Assembly: GCF_937958655.1 (NCBI RefSeq)
Contig: NZ_CALGNH010000049.1
Coordinates: forward strand, 1 to 57,294
DNA length: 57,294 nt
From: an uncultured Winogradskyella sp.
GTDB taxonomy: Bacteria; Bacteroidota; Bacteroidia; Flavobacteriales; Flavobacteriaceae
Direction: 5' to 3'
Under the pieces are notes generated by a model. The model saw only the letters and a program-made list of their open reading frames with translations, was not told where the DNA came from and ran no database searches. A program made the position numbers and the translations under genes. Each line of letters begins with the position of its first letter. Positions within the stretch are counted from its first letter, which is position 1. Below, one piece after another: positions 15,828 to 24,901 of this stretch.

Positions 15828-18656
15828 TTAATTCAATTCTTTTATTAAAAATTTAGCTGTATAGCTTTTTTTGTCTTTTATAATCTCTTCTGGTGTGCCT
15901 TTGGCTACTACTTGGCCACCACCTTTTCCTCCTTCGTAACCTATATCTATAATATAATCTACGGTTTTAATAACGTCTAAATTATGTTCTATAATTAACA
16001 CGGTATTACCTTTGTCTACCAACTTGTTTAGAACTTTCATTAAAACTCTGATGTCTTCAAAATGTAAGCCTGTAGTGGGTTCGTCTAAAATATAAAAGGT
16101 GTTGCCTGTATCGCGTTTGCTAAGTTCTGTGGCTAGTTTAATGCGTTGGGCTTCGCCACCAGAAAGGGTAGTGCTTTGCTGCCCTAGAGTAATGTAGCCT
16201 AAGCCAACATCCTTAATGGTTTTGAGTTTACGGTGAATCTTAGGAATATGCTCAAAAAAGCCTACAGCTTCGTTAATGGTCATATCTAAGACATCGCTTA
16301 TGGATTTACCTTTGTAACGTATTTCTAAGGTTTCTCTATTGAATCGCTTGCCTTGGCAAGTCTCACATTCTACGTAAACGTCTGGTAGAAAGTTCATTTC
16401 AATAACTCGTAAGCCGCCGCCTTGGCACGTTTCGCAACGTCCACCTTTAACATTAAAGCTGAAACGACCTGGCTTGTAACCGCGTATCAATGCTTCGGGT
16501 ATTTGTGCAAATAGTTTACGGATTTCGTCAAAGGTTTTTGTGTATGTTGCAGGATTACTTCTTGGTGTTCGTCCTATTGGTGATTGATTTATATCAATTA
16601 CTTTATCTATATGTTCTAGCCCCTTTATACTCTTATACGGCATTGGTTTTTTTACACCATTAAAATAATGCGCGTTGAGAATAGGGTAGAGTGTTTCATT
16701 AATTAATGTGGATTTTCCACTACCCGAAACTCCTGTGACACCAATCATTTTACCGAGCGGAAAGTCAACATCTATATTTTTGAGATTGTTACCTTTACAC
16801 CCTTTAAGCGTTATTTTTTTACCATTGCCTTTACGTCTGGTTTTAGGAATTTCTATTTCTTTTTTGCCATTGAGGTAGGCTGCTGTGAGTGTATTGTGCT
16901 TAAGTAAGTCTTTTGGTGTGCCTTCGCTTATAATTTCACCACCGTGTTTACCTGCAAAAGGACCAATGTCAATGACATGGTCTGCACGTTCAATCATATC
17001 TTTATCGTGCTCTACAACAATGACAGAGTTGCCTACATCTCGTAATGATACAAGAGAGTTAATTAGTTTTTCGTTATCGCGTTGATGTAGTCCTATACTA
17101 GGTTCGTCTAAAATGTAAAGCACACCAACCAATTGAGAACCTATTTGAGTTGCTAATCTAATACGTTGTGCCTCGCCACCTGAGAGCGATTTAGAACTTC
17201 TATTTAGCGATAAATAAGTTAAGCCAACGTCTAGTAAAAATTGAGTTCTGGCTTTAATTTCTTTAATAATTTCTTCAGAAATTTTTTGTTGCTTTTCAGA
17301 AATTCGATTGTTTAAACCTTCTAACCATTCTCCAAGTTCAACAATATCCATATTTACGATCTCAGCAATATTTTTACCATCGACTTTAAAATTTAAAGAC
17401 TCTTTTCGGAGGCGAGAACCATTACAAACAGCGCATGGTACCTTATCCATATATTCTTTTGCCCAACGCATTAAGGATGTAGAATTAGAGGCGTATTGTG
17501 TTTCAATAAAATTAGCGACACCTTCAAAATCAATATTATAATTGCGCTTTACACCAAGTATTTTGCTTTCTACTTCAAAACTATCTTTACCACCATAAAG
17601 AATGATTTGTTTGGCTTCTTTTGGAATGGCTTCCCAAGGATCCCCTAACGAAAACTCAAAGCGTTGTGCTATGGTTTCAAATTGCTTAAAAATCCAACTC
17701 TTTTTTGTGGGGCCATGCGGAGCTAGAGCTCCGTTTTTAATAGAGAGCGTGGTATCTGGTACAATTTTTTGCTCGTTAACTACATATAATTCGCCAATGC
17801 CATTACAGTTTATACATGCTCCTTTTGGCGAGTTAAACGAAAAGTTGTTGGGTTCTGGGTTTGGGTAAGAAATACCAGAGGAAGGACACATAAGATTTCT
17901 ACTAAAATACCTTGGTTCATTGGTCTCTTGGTCTATAATCATAAGTACATCATCTCCATGATACATTGCTGTATTTATAGATTCCATAAGACGTTTTTCA
18001 TTATCCTTAGAGTCATCAATTTTTAACCGATCAATAACAATTTCTATATCGTGCGTTTTATAACGGTCTAGTTTCATCCCTTTTTCAAGATCAACAATTT
18101 GCCCATCGGTTCTTACTTTTACAAAGCCTTGTTTGGCAATTTGTTCAAACAACTCGCGATAATGTCCTTTTCTAGATCTTATTTTAGGGGATAGAATATT
18201 AATTTTTTTGCCCTTATAAGCGTTGAGAATAAGGTCTTTAATTTGTTCATCATTATAACTCACCATCTTTTCACCTGTCTCGTAACTATAGGCATCTGCG
18301 GCTCGTGCAAATAATAAACGTAAAAAATCGTAAATCTCTGTAATAGTGCCTACTGTTGACCTTGGTGATTTACTTGTTGTTTTTTGTTCTATGGCAATGA
18401 CCGGAGAAAGGCCATCTATTTTATCAACATCTGGACGTTCTAAACTACCCAGAAACTGACGCGCATAGGCCGAAAATGTTTCGATATAACGACGTTGGCC
18501 TTCGGCATAAATGGTATCGAAAGCCAGTGAGGATTTTCCGCTCCCAGAAAGACCAGTTATAACCACTAGTTTCTCTCTAGGTATAGTAACGTCAATATTT
18601 TTTAGATTGTGCGCTCTGGCGCCTTTAACCTCAATAGCATCGTCAGCTATGCTCAT
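15828..18656 (-). CDS. uvrA: Excinuclease ABC subunit A
   Basis: DNA damage recognition ATPase of nucleotide excision repair, acting with UvrB and UvrC. Two ABC modules are visible: Walker A GLSGSGKSS near residue 34 and GVSGSGKST in the second half, each with LSGGEAQRIRLA or LSGGEAQRIKLA signatures. The large zinc finger CETCQGGG...CETCQGK is intact, as is CAVCNGSRL. The first finger reads CPSSG (C257-S260), lacking one Cys of the usual CPxC, though ACINCNG is present. Length 942 is normal. Monocistronic, with a candidate -7 box upstream. Confidence 0.97.
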   Translation of the reverse strand: MSIADDAIEVKGARAHNLKNIDVTIPREKLVVITGLSGSGKSSLAFDTIYAEGQRRYIETFSAYARQFLGSLERPDVDKIDGLSPVIAIEQKTTSKSPRSTVGTITEIYDFLRLLFARAADAYSYETGEKMVSYNDEQIKDLILNAYKGKKINILSPKIRSRKGHYRELFEQIAKQGFVKVRTDGQIVDLEKGMKLDRYKTHDIEIVIDRLKIDDSKDNEKRLMESINTAMYHGDDVLMIIDQETNEPRYFSRNLMCPSSGISYPNPEPNNFSFNSPKGACINCNGIGELYVVNEQKIVPDTTLSIKNGALAPHGPTKKSWIFKQFETIAQRFEFSLGDPWEAIPKEAKQIILYGGKDSFEVESKILGVKRNYNIDFEGVANFIETQYASNSTSLMRWAKEYMDKVPCAVCNGSRLRKESLNFKVDGKNIAEIVNMDIVELGEWLEGLNNRISEKQQKISEEIIKEIKARTQFLLDVGLTYLSLNRSSKSLSGGEAQRIRLATQIGSQLVGVLYILDEPSIGLHQRDNEKLINSLVSLRDVGNSVIVVEHDKDMIERADHVIDIGPFAGKHGGEIISEGTPKDLLKHNTLTAAYLNGKKEIEIPKTRRKGNGKKITLKGCKGNNLKNIDVDFPLGKMIGVTGVSGSGKSTLINETLYPILNAHYFNGVKKPMPYKSIKGLEHIDKVIDINQSPIGRTPRSNPATYTKTFDEIRKLFAQIPEALIRGYKPGRFSFNVKGGRCETCQGGGLRVIEMNFLPDVYVECETCQGKRFNRETLEIRYKGKSISDVLDMTINEAVGFFEHIPKIHRKLKTIKDVGLGYITLGQQSTTLSGGEAQRIKLATELSKRDTGNTFYILDEPTTGLHFEDIRVLMKVLNKLVDKGNTVLIIEHNLDVIKTVDYIIDIGYEGGKGGGQVVAKGTPEEIIKDKKSYTAKFLIKELN

Positions 18657-18985
18657 AGATAATATCTTTTCTTAAAAGGATTTAGCAAAGTTGCAAAGGT
18701 ACGCTTTTAGATGTTAAATGAATATTAAGGTGAATATCAAAAAAGGAGAATTCTACCTCCACAAAAATTATGGTTAATTATAGTCGGTATCCGAATTTTT
18801 TAAGGTAAAAAACTATTTTATAGAGTTCTTAAGTTTTATGAGCTATTTATAATTTTGATCCCGATGTATCTAATGTCATTGGGTTTTAAAACAAATGAAC
18901 GTTGACAATTTTAAATGTAAAAGTTATTAATACCTCGGCTTTTTACGTTAGAAATTTAAGGAATGAGTTGCAAAATGAAGTTATA
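18657..18985. other. Gene-free stretch between uvrA and the small-gene run
   Basis: This 329-base gap holds a minus-strand -7 box TACCTTTG (18694-18701) for uvrA. It also has a short hairpin GGAG (18745-18748)/CTCC (18757-18760) and an imperfect hairpin CCCGATG (18860-18866)/CATTGGG (18877-18883) followed by four T. No convincing coding frame or known RNA family was seen. Confidence 0.45.
18694..18701 (-). promoter_or_regulatory. Candidate -7 box of uvrA
   Basis: Minus-strand TACCTTTG, 37 bases before the uvrA ATG, fits TAnnTTTG. No TTG lies at the right distance, so the call rests on one element. Confidence 0.4.
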
Positions 18986-19156
18986 ATGAAACGTTTTAAT
19001 TTATTTTCAAGACATAGAAAAAATCAACAATTTTCTTATAATATGACCCAATCAGGCTATTCGTGGCAACCAAATGCCTATTTAATTATCATTATGTTCT
19101 TTCTAATTTTAATTATGGGTATTGTAGCTAATATAATCTATTATTCCATAAATTAA
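18986..19156 (+). CDS. Small single-pass membrane protein, hypothetical
   Basis: I start at the ATG giving MKRFNLFSRHRKNQQF; the frame runs further upstream only with a TTG start and non-coding-looking codons. The 56-residue product has a basic N-terminus and one strong transmembrane helix (about 35-54, LIIIMFFLILIMGIVANIIYY), hence inner membrane with the N-terminus probably inside. No family recognised. It is the first of four small plus-strand genes after uvrA. Confidence 0.55.
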   Translation: MKRFNLFSRHRKNQQFSYNMTQSGYSWQPNAYLIIIMFFLILIMGIVANIIYYSIN

Positions 19157-19173
19157 ATGTCATAAATGGTATT

Positions 19174-19212
19174 GTATTTCATTTTGTTATCTTGTTTTCT
19201 TAAATGAAATAC
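19174..19212. promoter_or_regulatory. Inverted repeat before the DUF2188 gene
   Basis: GTATTTCATTT (19174-19184) and AAATGAAATAC (19202-19212) are perfect complements, 11 bp each with a 17-base gap, ending four bases before the ATG. In DNA this could be an operator; in mRNA it would place the start codon at the foot of a hairpin. Confidence 0.5.
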
Positions 19213-19216
19213 CTAA

Positions 19217-19504
19217 ATGTCTAAACAAAATTCTCTAACCGATGCAGTACAAAAATTGATTGAAGCGATACTAAGTGCTCTTGGTTATAACTCAACTAAA
19301 AAACGCACGTGGCATCAGCATGTAGTGCCTTATGAATTGGGTTGGGCAGTGCGCAGGGAAGGTAATAAGCGTATTACCTCAAAACATAGAAAACAAAGTA
19401 CGGCTATAAACAAAGCTAAAGTATTAGCCAAGCGTTATAATGCCGATGTGGTTATTCACAGAGAAAGTGGTGGTATTAGAGATAGAATTAGTTATAGGTC
19501 CTAG
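19217..19504 (+). CDS. DUF2188 family protein
   Basis: A 95-residue basic protein. The C-terminal half fits DUF2188: WAVRREGNKRITSKHRKQS, then AINKAKVLAKRY and DVVIHRESGGIRDR. The first 30 residues (LTDAVQKLIEAILSAL) form an extra amphipathic helix. Family function is unknown; it has a small alpha/beta fold with no catalytic residues evident. An 11-bp inverted repeat lies immediately upstream. Neighbours are other small genes of unknown role. Confidence 0.8.
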   Translation: MSKQNSLTDAVQKLIEAILSALGYNSTKKRTWHQHVVPYELGWAVRREGNKRITSKHRKQSTAINKAKVLAKRYNADVVIHRESGGIRDRISYRS

Positions 19505-19634
19505 TTGTTAGCTATTTTTTCCTTTGCCTCATACCCTAATGTTAAATTATTGCTAAATTTTTATATTTAAAGTAATTATTCCATCTATATCTTGTCTTAA
19601 GATCGTATATAATATATGTTAATAATAACTTGCT

Positions 19635-19781
19635 ATGAAATTATTACAATTATTTAAAAGAAGAAAGCCTATAAAACAGGATATTAAGTCTGATTTTTCT
19701 GAAAGAAAACGTTCTTTAATGAGTCGTAGAATTATGCCCAAAAACTATTTTAACGACAGCGATACTTCCTTATTTATATAG
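19635..19781 (+). CDS. Possible 48-residue basic protein
   Basis: A short frame with ATG start and TAG stop encodes MKLLQLFKRRKPIKQD... ending in DSDTSLFI. It has a Lys/Arg-rich N-terminus (KRRKP, ERKRSLMSRR) and an acidic-hydrophobic tail. Its start resembles that of the 56-residue protein upstream (MKRFNLFSRHRK). No strong ribosome-binding site, but those are usually weak in Bacteroidota. I do not recognise it, and it may be a chance frame. Confidence 0.35.
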   Translation: MKLLQLFKRRKPIKQDIKSDFSERKRSLMSRRIMPKNYFNDSDTSLFI

Positions 19782-19898
19782 CGATGCAATAAGCTTATAA
19801 ATTTTGTTGATTAATTTTGAGGTAATGCCTATTTTAGTGGTAAAATATGGAATTACTTTTAAATGATTCCTCATTAAAAAAAAGGAATAATACAATCT

Positions 19899-20423
19899 AT
19901 GAAATTACTAGGAATTGGCTCTCGAATTAATCATTCTGAATACGGAAAAGGTGTGGTAACTAACGTTACATCTAAACACTATTGGGTAACCTTTATAGAA
20001 AATGGTTTAGAGACCTTGGAATTGGACTCAGAATTTGAAGTCATTGAAGCCGCAGAAGATGAGGTGGATACAGTGAGCTTTTATGATGTAGAGCAAAGTT
20101 TAAAAGCTATTCTTAAAAAATGGTCTGATGTATCTGAGGTAATTACCATTGGCGATAAATGGAAAGGTGGTAAGCTGATTATGCAGCCTAGTGACGAAAA
20201 TTTAAAGGCTAGTGAGTTACCAATTGATAAATTCTTTCATAAGATAACTATGGTAAGAGATCGACTCCGCGTTATGGAGCAGAAAATTAACTCGAGTAAT
20301 CTTGAAAACCAAGAAAAAGTAGATCTGCAGCAGTACTTAACACGATGTTATGGTAGTTTAACTAGTTTTAATGTTTTGTTTAAGCTAAAAACACAGCAGT
20401 TTGTAGGGCAACGTTCAAAATAG
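19899..20423 (+). CDS. Conserved hypothetical with UvrD/PcrA-type Tudor-like N-terminus
   Basis: A 174-residue cytoplasmic protein. The first 50 residues (GIGSRINHSEYGKGVV, then WVTFIENGLETLEL) resemble the Tudor/KOW-like module that ends UvrD/PcrA helicases and contacts RNA polymerase or DNA. The rest is helical (VEQSLKAILKKWSD, VRDRLRVMEQKIN) with a coiled-coil tendency and no catalytic motif. AAGGA lies upstream in a fair Shine-Dalgarno position. A nucleic-acid or polymerase contact role is inferred only. Ends the plus-strand small-gene run near uvrA. Confidence 0.7.
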   Translation: MKLLGIGSRINHSEYGKGVVTNVTSKHYWVTFIENGLETLELDSEFEVIEAAEDEVDTVSFYDVEQSLKAILKKWSDVSEVITIGDKWKGGKLIMQPSDENLKASELPIDKFFHKITMVRDRLRVMEQKINSSNLENQEKVDLQQYLTRCYGSLTSFNVLFKLKTQQFVGQRSK

Positions 20424-20571
20424 TTAGCAATATACAGTAACAATTAGAAGCCACTTTAACCCTAAGCTATATAGAGGCTAACCGATGCAGAAGTTGGTTG
20501 AAGTTTGAAAACGCAATAGGGTGTAATATGGCTAAAAACCGTATTTGTAAACTACGATTGTTGATTAGTTG

Positions 20572-21303
20572 TTACAGACTAAGACCTTCAACTTTACCCA
20601 TATCCAAGTTAAATATTAATAATTTATGAGTTGTAGGTAAAAGTGCACCACTTTGTGTTTTGATCCACTGATCCCAAGTGGCTTCTAAACCACCAATGGG
20701 TAAAATATCTACCCACATTTGGTAGCTTTTAGGTTTGCCAGTTTCATCAAAATGCCATAAGTAAGAATCGCCTGGTGTTGTGCCATCAGTGGTATAAGTT
20801 ACTAAAAGAGCATCTTTACCCTCTTTAGTTTTTACTAATCGACGTTCTGTGCCTTTATCAAATATTTTATAAGGCGCTACTAGCCAAAACGAATCATTAT
20901 TAAAGTAACGTTCTGCCTTAGCTATAAAATCTTGTTTTTCTTTGTCTTTGTATTCTTCCTTACCTGCAAAAACTTTTGATTTATTAATTTGTTTAAAATC
21001 TAAAATTACGCTCATAGCACCCCATGATACTTCACACTTATTATCCGATTTATACCATTTGTAGTGATGTTTGTCTTTAAATGTCCATTCTAAGTAGTCT
21101 GTATTAAGATAAGCGTCTTCATTTAAAGCGTTAAGCATAGATTTTGCAAGTGAATTGGCATTAGAACCTTCTTCTCCCACAGGTAACTCTTCATTGTATT
21201 TAAAATATAAAAAACCAAAGAATAGAAGCGACGGGAGTGTTAGGAAAATTATAACTCCAATGATGATTTTTAGTACACGTTTTATTGATCGTTTTTTTGC
21301 CAA
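20572..21303 (-). CDS. Membrane-anchored hypothetical protein
   Basis: A 243-residue protein with a basic N-terminus (AKKRSIKRVLKI) and one strong transmembrane helix at about 12-33. A periplasmic domain follows, rich in aromatic residues (YLEWTFKDKHHYKWYK, SYLWHFDETGKPKSYQMWVD). The domain looks like an all-beta fold with no active-site motif. The start is TTG; an ATG five bases upstream is out of frame and no earlier in-frame ATG exists. Monocistronic. I recognise it only as a flavobacterial conserved protein without a known role. Confidence 0.65.
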   Translation of the reverse strand: MAKKRSIKRVLKIIIGVIIFLTLPSLLFFGFLYFKYNEELPVGEEGSNANSLAKSMLNALNEDAYLNTDYLEWTFKDKHHYKWYKSDNKCEVSWGAMSVILDFKQINKSKVFAGKEEYKDKEKQDFIAKAERYFNNDSFWLVAPYKIFDKGTERRLVKTKEGKDALLVTYTTDGTTPGDSYLWHFDETGKPKSYQMWVDILPIGGLEATWDQWIKTQSGALLPTTHKLLIFNLDMGKVEGLSL

Positions 21304-21427
21304 AACATAAAAGCTATTGACTGTAAAAATAATACAATTTAAATGGATAGTATATGTATAAAAAATTAAATTAGAGTTATAAATTATCCGCTAATAGGAC
21401 TATGTTCTGTATTAAGTGATAATTAGA

Positions 21428-22432
21428 TTAATTAAGATACGCTAGTATTTTTTGCCAAATTTCGTCATTAACAATTAGGCCATCTTTTAATTTTTTTTCT
21501 CTGGTTTTAGCACTACGTTCTCCAGGATAGTAGATATGGTCTTCGGGATACATTGGCTCTACGTTGCGTGTAAATTCAATGATTTCATTTAAAAGTCTTT
21601 GCTCTAAACCTTTATCATTAAAGACCTGTAGGTAAATACAAATATAGACTTGAGAAATGGCAGTTTCAATAGCTTCGGTACTGATTTTGGCTGTAGAGTT
21701 ACCAGCCGATAGTACGGTTGCAAGCATATCTAATACCATAGAAAGTGCTGAGCCTTTCCAATATCCAATGGGTAATCCGCGTTCTTTTGATAAAATTTTA
21801 TTAGGATCTTTTGAGAGTTCGTTATTAGTATCCCAACCACCATAAAACGGTAAGGTTTTATTTTTTAATCTATAATCATTTATTTTTCCAAAAGAAAACT
21901 GAGAAAGCGCCATATCTAATACGATGTTACCTTTAGCTCTTGGTATAGAAATTACAAATGGATTATTACCAATTCTACTGTCTTTTCCTCCCCAAGGTGG
22001 CATGTTGGGTTTTGTATTGGTAAAAAGTATGGAGATGCAATTAGCCTCTGCGGCACGTTTACCATAGCTTCCACCTCGCATCCAATGATTGGTATTGCGC
22101 AATGCAACCATACCCATACCATGCTCTTTTGCTAATGCTATGGCTCGGTCTGTACATTTTGTGGCATTTATTATACCTGCACCTAAATGACCATCCCAAC
22201 GTTCTATATTACCAAAGGAAGCTATAGGCTCTGCTTCAGTATTAGTTTTAACGATACCTTTTTTAATGTGTTCTATAAAAAGAGGGACACGATTGATGCC
22301 GTGAGAACTCACACCATCTAAGGTGCTTTGCGTAAATGTATATGCTAGTAATTCTGCCTTTTCTTTATTAAATTTATACTTAACGAATAGCTCGTAAAGT
22401 ATCTGTTGCATGTCTTTGTGAAAAATTTTCAT
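21428..22432 (-). CDS. Ldh2-family dehydrogenase, 3-dehydro-L-gulonate 2-dehydrogenase (YiaK) type
   Basis: NAD(P)H-dependent oxidoreductase of the Ldh2/MDH2 family. The sequence tracks E. coli YiaK closely: HGINRVPLFIEHIKKG, GMGMVALRNTNHWMRGGSYG, MPPWGGKDSRIGNNP, GLPIGYWKGSALSMVLDM. YiaK reduces 2,3-diketo-L-gulonate, so sugar-acid metabolism is likely, though the true substrate here is unproven. At 334 residues the length is normal. No other sugar-acid catabolic gene is adjacent; upstream is gamma-glutamyltransferase with a 98-base gap. Confidence 0.87.
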   Translation of the reverse strand: MKIFHKDMQQILYELFVKYKFNKEKAELLAYTFTQSTLDGVSSHGINRVPLFIEHIKKGIVKTNTEAEPIASFGNIERWDGHLGAGIINATKCTDRAIALAKEHGMGMVALRNTNHWMRGGSYGKRAAEANCISILFTNTKPNMPPWGGKDSRIGNNPFVISIPRAKGNIVLDMALSQFSFGKINDYRLKNKTLPFYGGWDTNNELSKDPNKILSKERGLPIGYWKGSALSMVLDMLATVLSAGNSTAKISTEAIETAISQVYICIYLQVFNDKGLEQRLLNEIIEFTRNVEPMYPEDHIYYPGERSAKTREKKLKDGLIVNDEIWQKILAYLN

Positions 22433-22530
22433 GATTAGCCGTTGCTAAATTTAGACGGTTATAAATTACCTTTAATTTTAATTGTATTGTTGAGGTTGTT
22501 AAACTATATATTATAATTAATAAAAAACAC

Positions 22531-24231
22531 TTAAAAACCAACGGCTGTGTCATCTCCACGTCGGTCTGCACCACCTTCTAAAGTACCATCTTCTAGCATT
22601 AAAATACCATCTACTTTTCCAATAACTGGAGATCTCGATTCGTTAATTTTATAGCCTAAATCTCTAAGTTGCGCAATAATTTCTTTATCAAATCCATTAG
22701 GTTCCATTCTAATTTCGTCTGGCAACCATTGGTTGTGAAACCTCGGAGCATCCACAGCGTCTTGCATAGATAATTGAAACTCATGCACGTTTAAAATCGT
22801 TTGTAATACGGAGGTAATAATTGTAGAGCCTCCTGGTGTACCTACTGACATATAGAATTCTCCATTTTTTTCTATAATGGTAGGTGTCATTGAGCTTAAC
22901 ATTCGTTTTTCTGGTACAATACTGTTGGCTTCTGCACCAATTAATCCATAATAATTAGGTTCTCCGGGTTTGCTGCTAAAATCGTCCATTTCATTATTAA
23001 GAAAAAAACCTAAATCATCAGCATATAATTTAGAACCATAACCACCGTTGAGTGTAGTTGTAACTGCAATAGCATTACCAAACTGATCTACAATAGAGTA
23101 GTGTGTGGTTTCATCACTTTCATAACCTTCAATTTTGCCATGCGATATAGCATCTACAGGAGTCGGTTGTTTAAAAGAAAAGCTAGCCATTCTATTTTTT
23201 AAATACGCATTACTAGTAAGGGTTTGTGTTGGAATACTAACAAAATCTGGATCTCCTAAATAATAACCACGATCAGCATAGGCACGTTTTTCTGCTTCTA
23301 CTAAAACCTGAATGGTTTTTAATGCATTATGCCCATAGTCTTTAAGATCAAAAGGTTCTATCATGGTCATTATTTGATTTAAACATATACCACCAGAGGA
23401 TGGTGGTGACATGGATGTTATGGTTAAATTATCGTATTGAAATGTTACAGGATCTCGCCATTTAGCCTCATATTTTGCCAGATCTTCTAACGTTATAATA
23501 CTACCTTTAGATTGTAAATAATCTACAAGTTTCGTGGCTGTTTCACCTGTGTAGAATTCAGCCTTACCGTGTTCTGCAATACGCTGTAAAGTATTGGCTA
23601 AGGCTACGTTTTTAATAGTGTCGCCCGCTTTTAGTTTATTAGAATATAGTATTTCTTTTTTGTTTACAGCTATAAAATCAGCATCGTAACTTGCAATACG
23701 TTTTTGCTGTCTTTTTGTAATGGTATACCCATTTTTTGCGAGCGCTATAACGGGTTCTAATATAGTTTTAACCTCTAATTTACCATAGCGCTCTTGTGCT
23801 TTAAATACACCAGCAATTGTACCTGGTACACCTACAGCCATACTACCAACTGTACTTAGATTTTTAATGACGTTCCCTTTCTTATCTAAGTACATGTTTT
23901 TAGTTGCTGCTAAAGGTGCTTTTTCTCTATAATCTAAGGCACCTTTGCTGCCATCAGCCATTCTGTATACCAAAAAGCCACCACCACCAAGGTTACCTGC
24001 ATAAGGGTAGCATACGGCAAGAGCCATTTCTGTAGCCATCATGGCATCAAAAGCATTACCTCCTTTTTTTAAAATTTCGACACCAATTTTTGAAGCCTCT
24101 TCTCTAGCGCTCACCACCATGGCTTGTTTTGCAATGAGACCTCTTTTTGTTATTTTAGAAGGGGCAGAAGCGTGTTTGTTTTTACAGTTAAATACACTTG
24201 TAATTATAAAAAGTAATAGTAGGCGTTTCAT
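22531..24231 (-). CDS. ggt: Gamma-glutamyltransferase, predicted lipoprotein
   Basis: Ntn hydrolase that transfers or hydrolyses the gamma-glutamyl group of glutathione in the envelope. The precursor (566 residues) should self-cleave before T375, the first Thr of TTHYSIVD, to give large and small subunits. Substrate-binding motifs MLSSMTPTI and VGTPGGSTI are present. The N-terminus has a lipobox-like SVFNC (Cys about 16), so it is likely lipid-anchored rather than free periplasmic. Start ATG overlaps the TGA of acpH (ATGA), indicating an acpH-ggt operon. Confidence 0.93.
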   Translation of the reverse strand: MKRLLLLFIITSVFNCKNKHASAPSKITKRGLIAKQAMVVSAREEASKIGVEILKKGGNAFDAMMATEMALAVCYPYAGNLGGGGFLVYRMADGSKGALDYREKAPLAATKNMYLDKKGNVIKNLSTVGSMAVGVPGTIAGVFKAQERYGKLEVKTILEPVIALAKNGYTITKRQQKRIASYDADFIAVNKKEILYSNKLKAGDTIKNVALANTLQRIAEHGKAEFYTGETATKLVDYLQSKGSIITLEDLAKYEAKWRDPVTFQYDNLTITSMSPPSSGGICLNQIMTMIEPFDLKDYGHNALKTIQVLVEAEKRAYADRGYYLGDPDFVSIPTQTLTSNAYLKNRMASFSFKQPTPVDAISHGKIEGYESDETTHYSIVDQFGNAIAVTTTLNGGYGSKLYADDLGFFLNNEMDDFSSKPGEPNYYGLIGAEANSIVPEKRMLSSMTPTIIEKNGEFYMSVGTPGGSTIITSVLQTILNVHEFQLSMQDAVDAPRFHNQWLPDEIRMEPNGFDKEIIAQLRDLGYKINESRSPVIGKVDGILMLEDGTLEGGADRRGDDTAVGF

Positions 24232-24830
24232 ATATTAAATTGCGTTTCTAATTCTATACGTTTTTTTTGGCTAAAGGTCATAAGTTCATCAAAAAATAAT
24301 GTGAAGTCGTTTTCAAAATCCTCATAGTTGGCTTTTAACTCAGTGGTAGCTTTATTCATTTTAGATTTTCCTTCCGTTCTTCGATTTATACCATTTAAAA
24401 CTTTTTGAATACCTTCTAAAGATGCATAGCTTAATAGCCAATTATCTTCAATCATAAATGGGGTGAGTTTTTTAAATCGTGGTGGTAATACTTCAAAATT
24501 ATTGGTTAAGCTTCTATAAAAATTTTCGACATATATTGGTAGTGGAATTGAAGAATACGTGGTCCAGTTTTTTGCTAAGAAATGATCGTAGAAAATATCT
24601 ACAATAACACCACTGTAGTGGCCATAATTTTTATGTAAACGTTTTGTGCTTCGTCTAAATAGCGTATGTGCATCTGTAAAGGTGTCAATCTCTCTATGTA
24701 ATAGAATTCCTAATTGAATTTCGGTAGGGTAATCCTTGTATTTTTTGCCTCTTACACCATCACCAACAAAATTACCAATGGTAATTAATTTGTTATCGCC
24801 AGAAAGGAATATATGGGCTAAAAAATTCAT
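24228..24830 (-). CDS. Acyl carrier protein phosphodiesterase (AcpH/DUF479)
   Basis: Cytoplasmic hydrolase expected to remove the 4'-phosphopantetheine arm from holo-ACP. Family hallmarks: MNFLAHIFLSG at the start, GNFVGDGVRGKKY, LHREIDTFTDAH and VIVDIFYDHFLAKNW, holding the His/Asp metal residues of this HD-like fold. The 200-residue length fits. Coupled to ggt by a four-base overlap and divergent from glmM across 71 bases. Confidence 0.9.
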   Translation of the reverse strand: MNFLAHIFLSGDNKLITIGNFVGDGVRGKKYKDYPTEIQLGILLHREIDTFTDAHTLFRRSTKRLHKNYGHYSGVIVDIFYDHFLAKNWTTYSSIPLPIYVENFYRSLTNNFEVLPPRFKKLTPFMIEDNWLLSYASLEGIQKVLNGINRRTEGKSKMNKATTELKANYEDFENDFTLFFDELMTFSQKKRIELETQFNI

Positions 24831-24875
24831 TAGCCGAATTTACAAATTCATTATAACAAAATCCTATTAACTGAT

Positions 24876-24883
24876 TATATTTG
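24876..24883 (+). promoter_or_regulatory. -7 box of glmM
   Basis: TATATTTG fits TAnnTTTG and lies 18 bases before the glmM ATG. No clear TTG is found at the -33 distance. Confidence 0.5.
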
Positions 24884-24901
24884 CGTAAAATCAAATGATT
24901 T

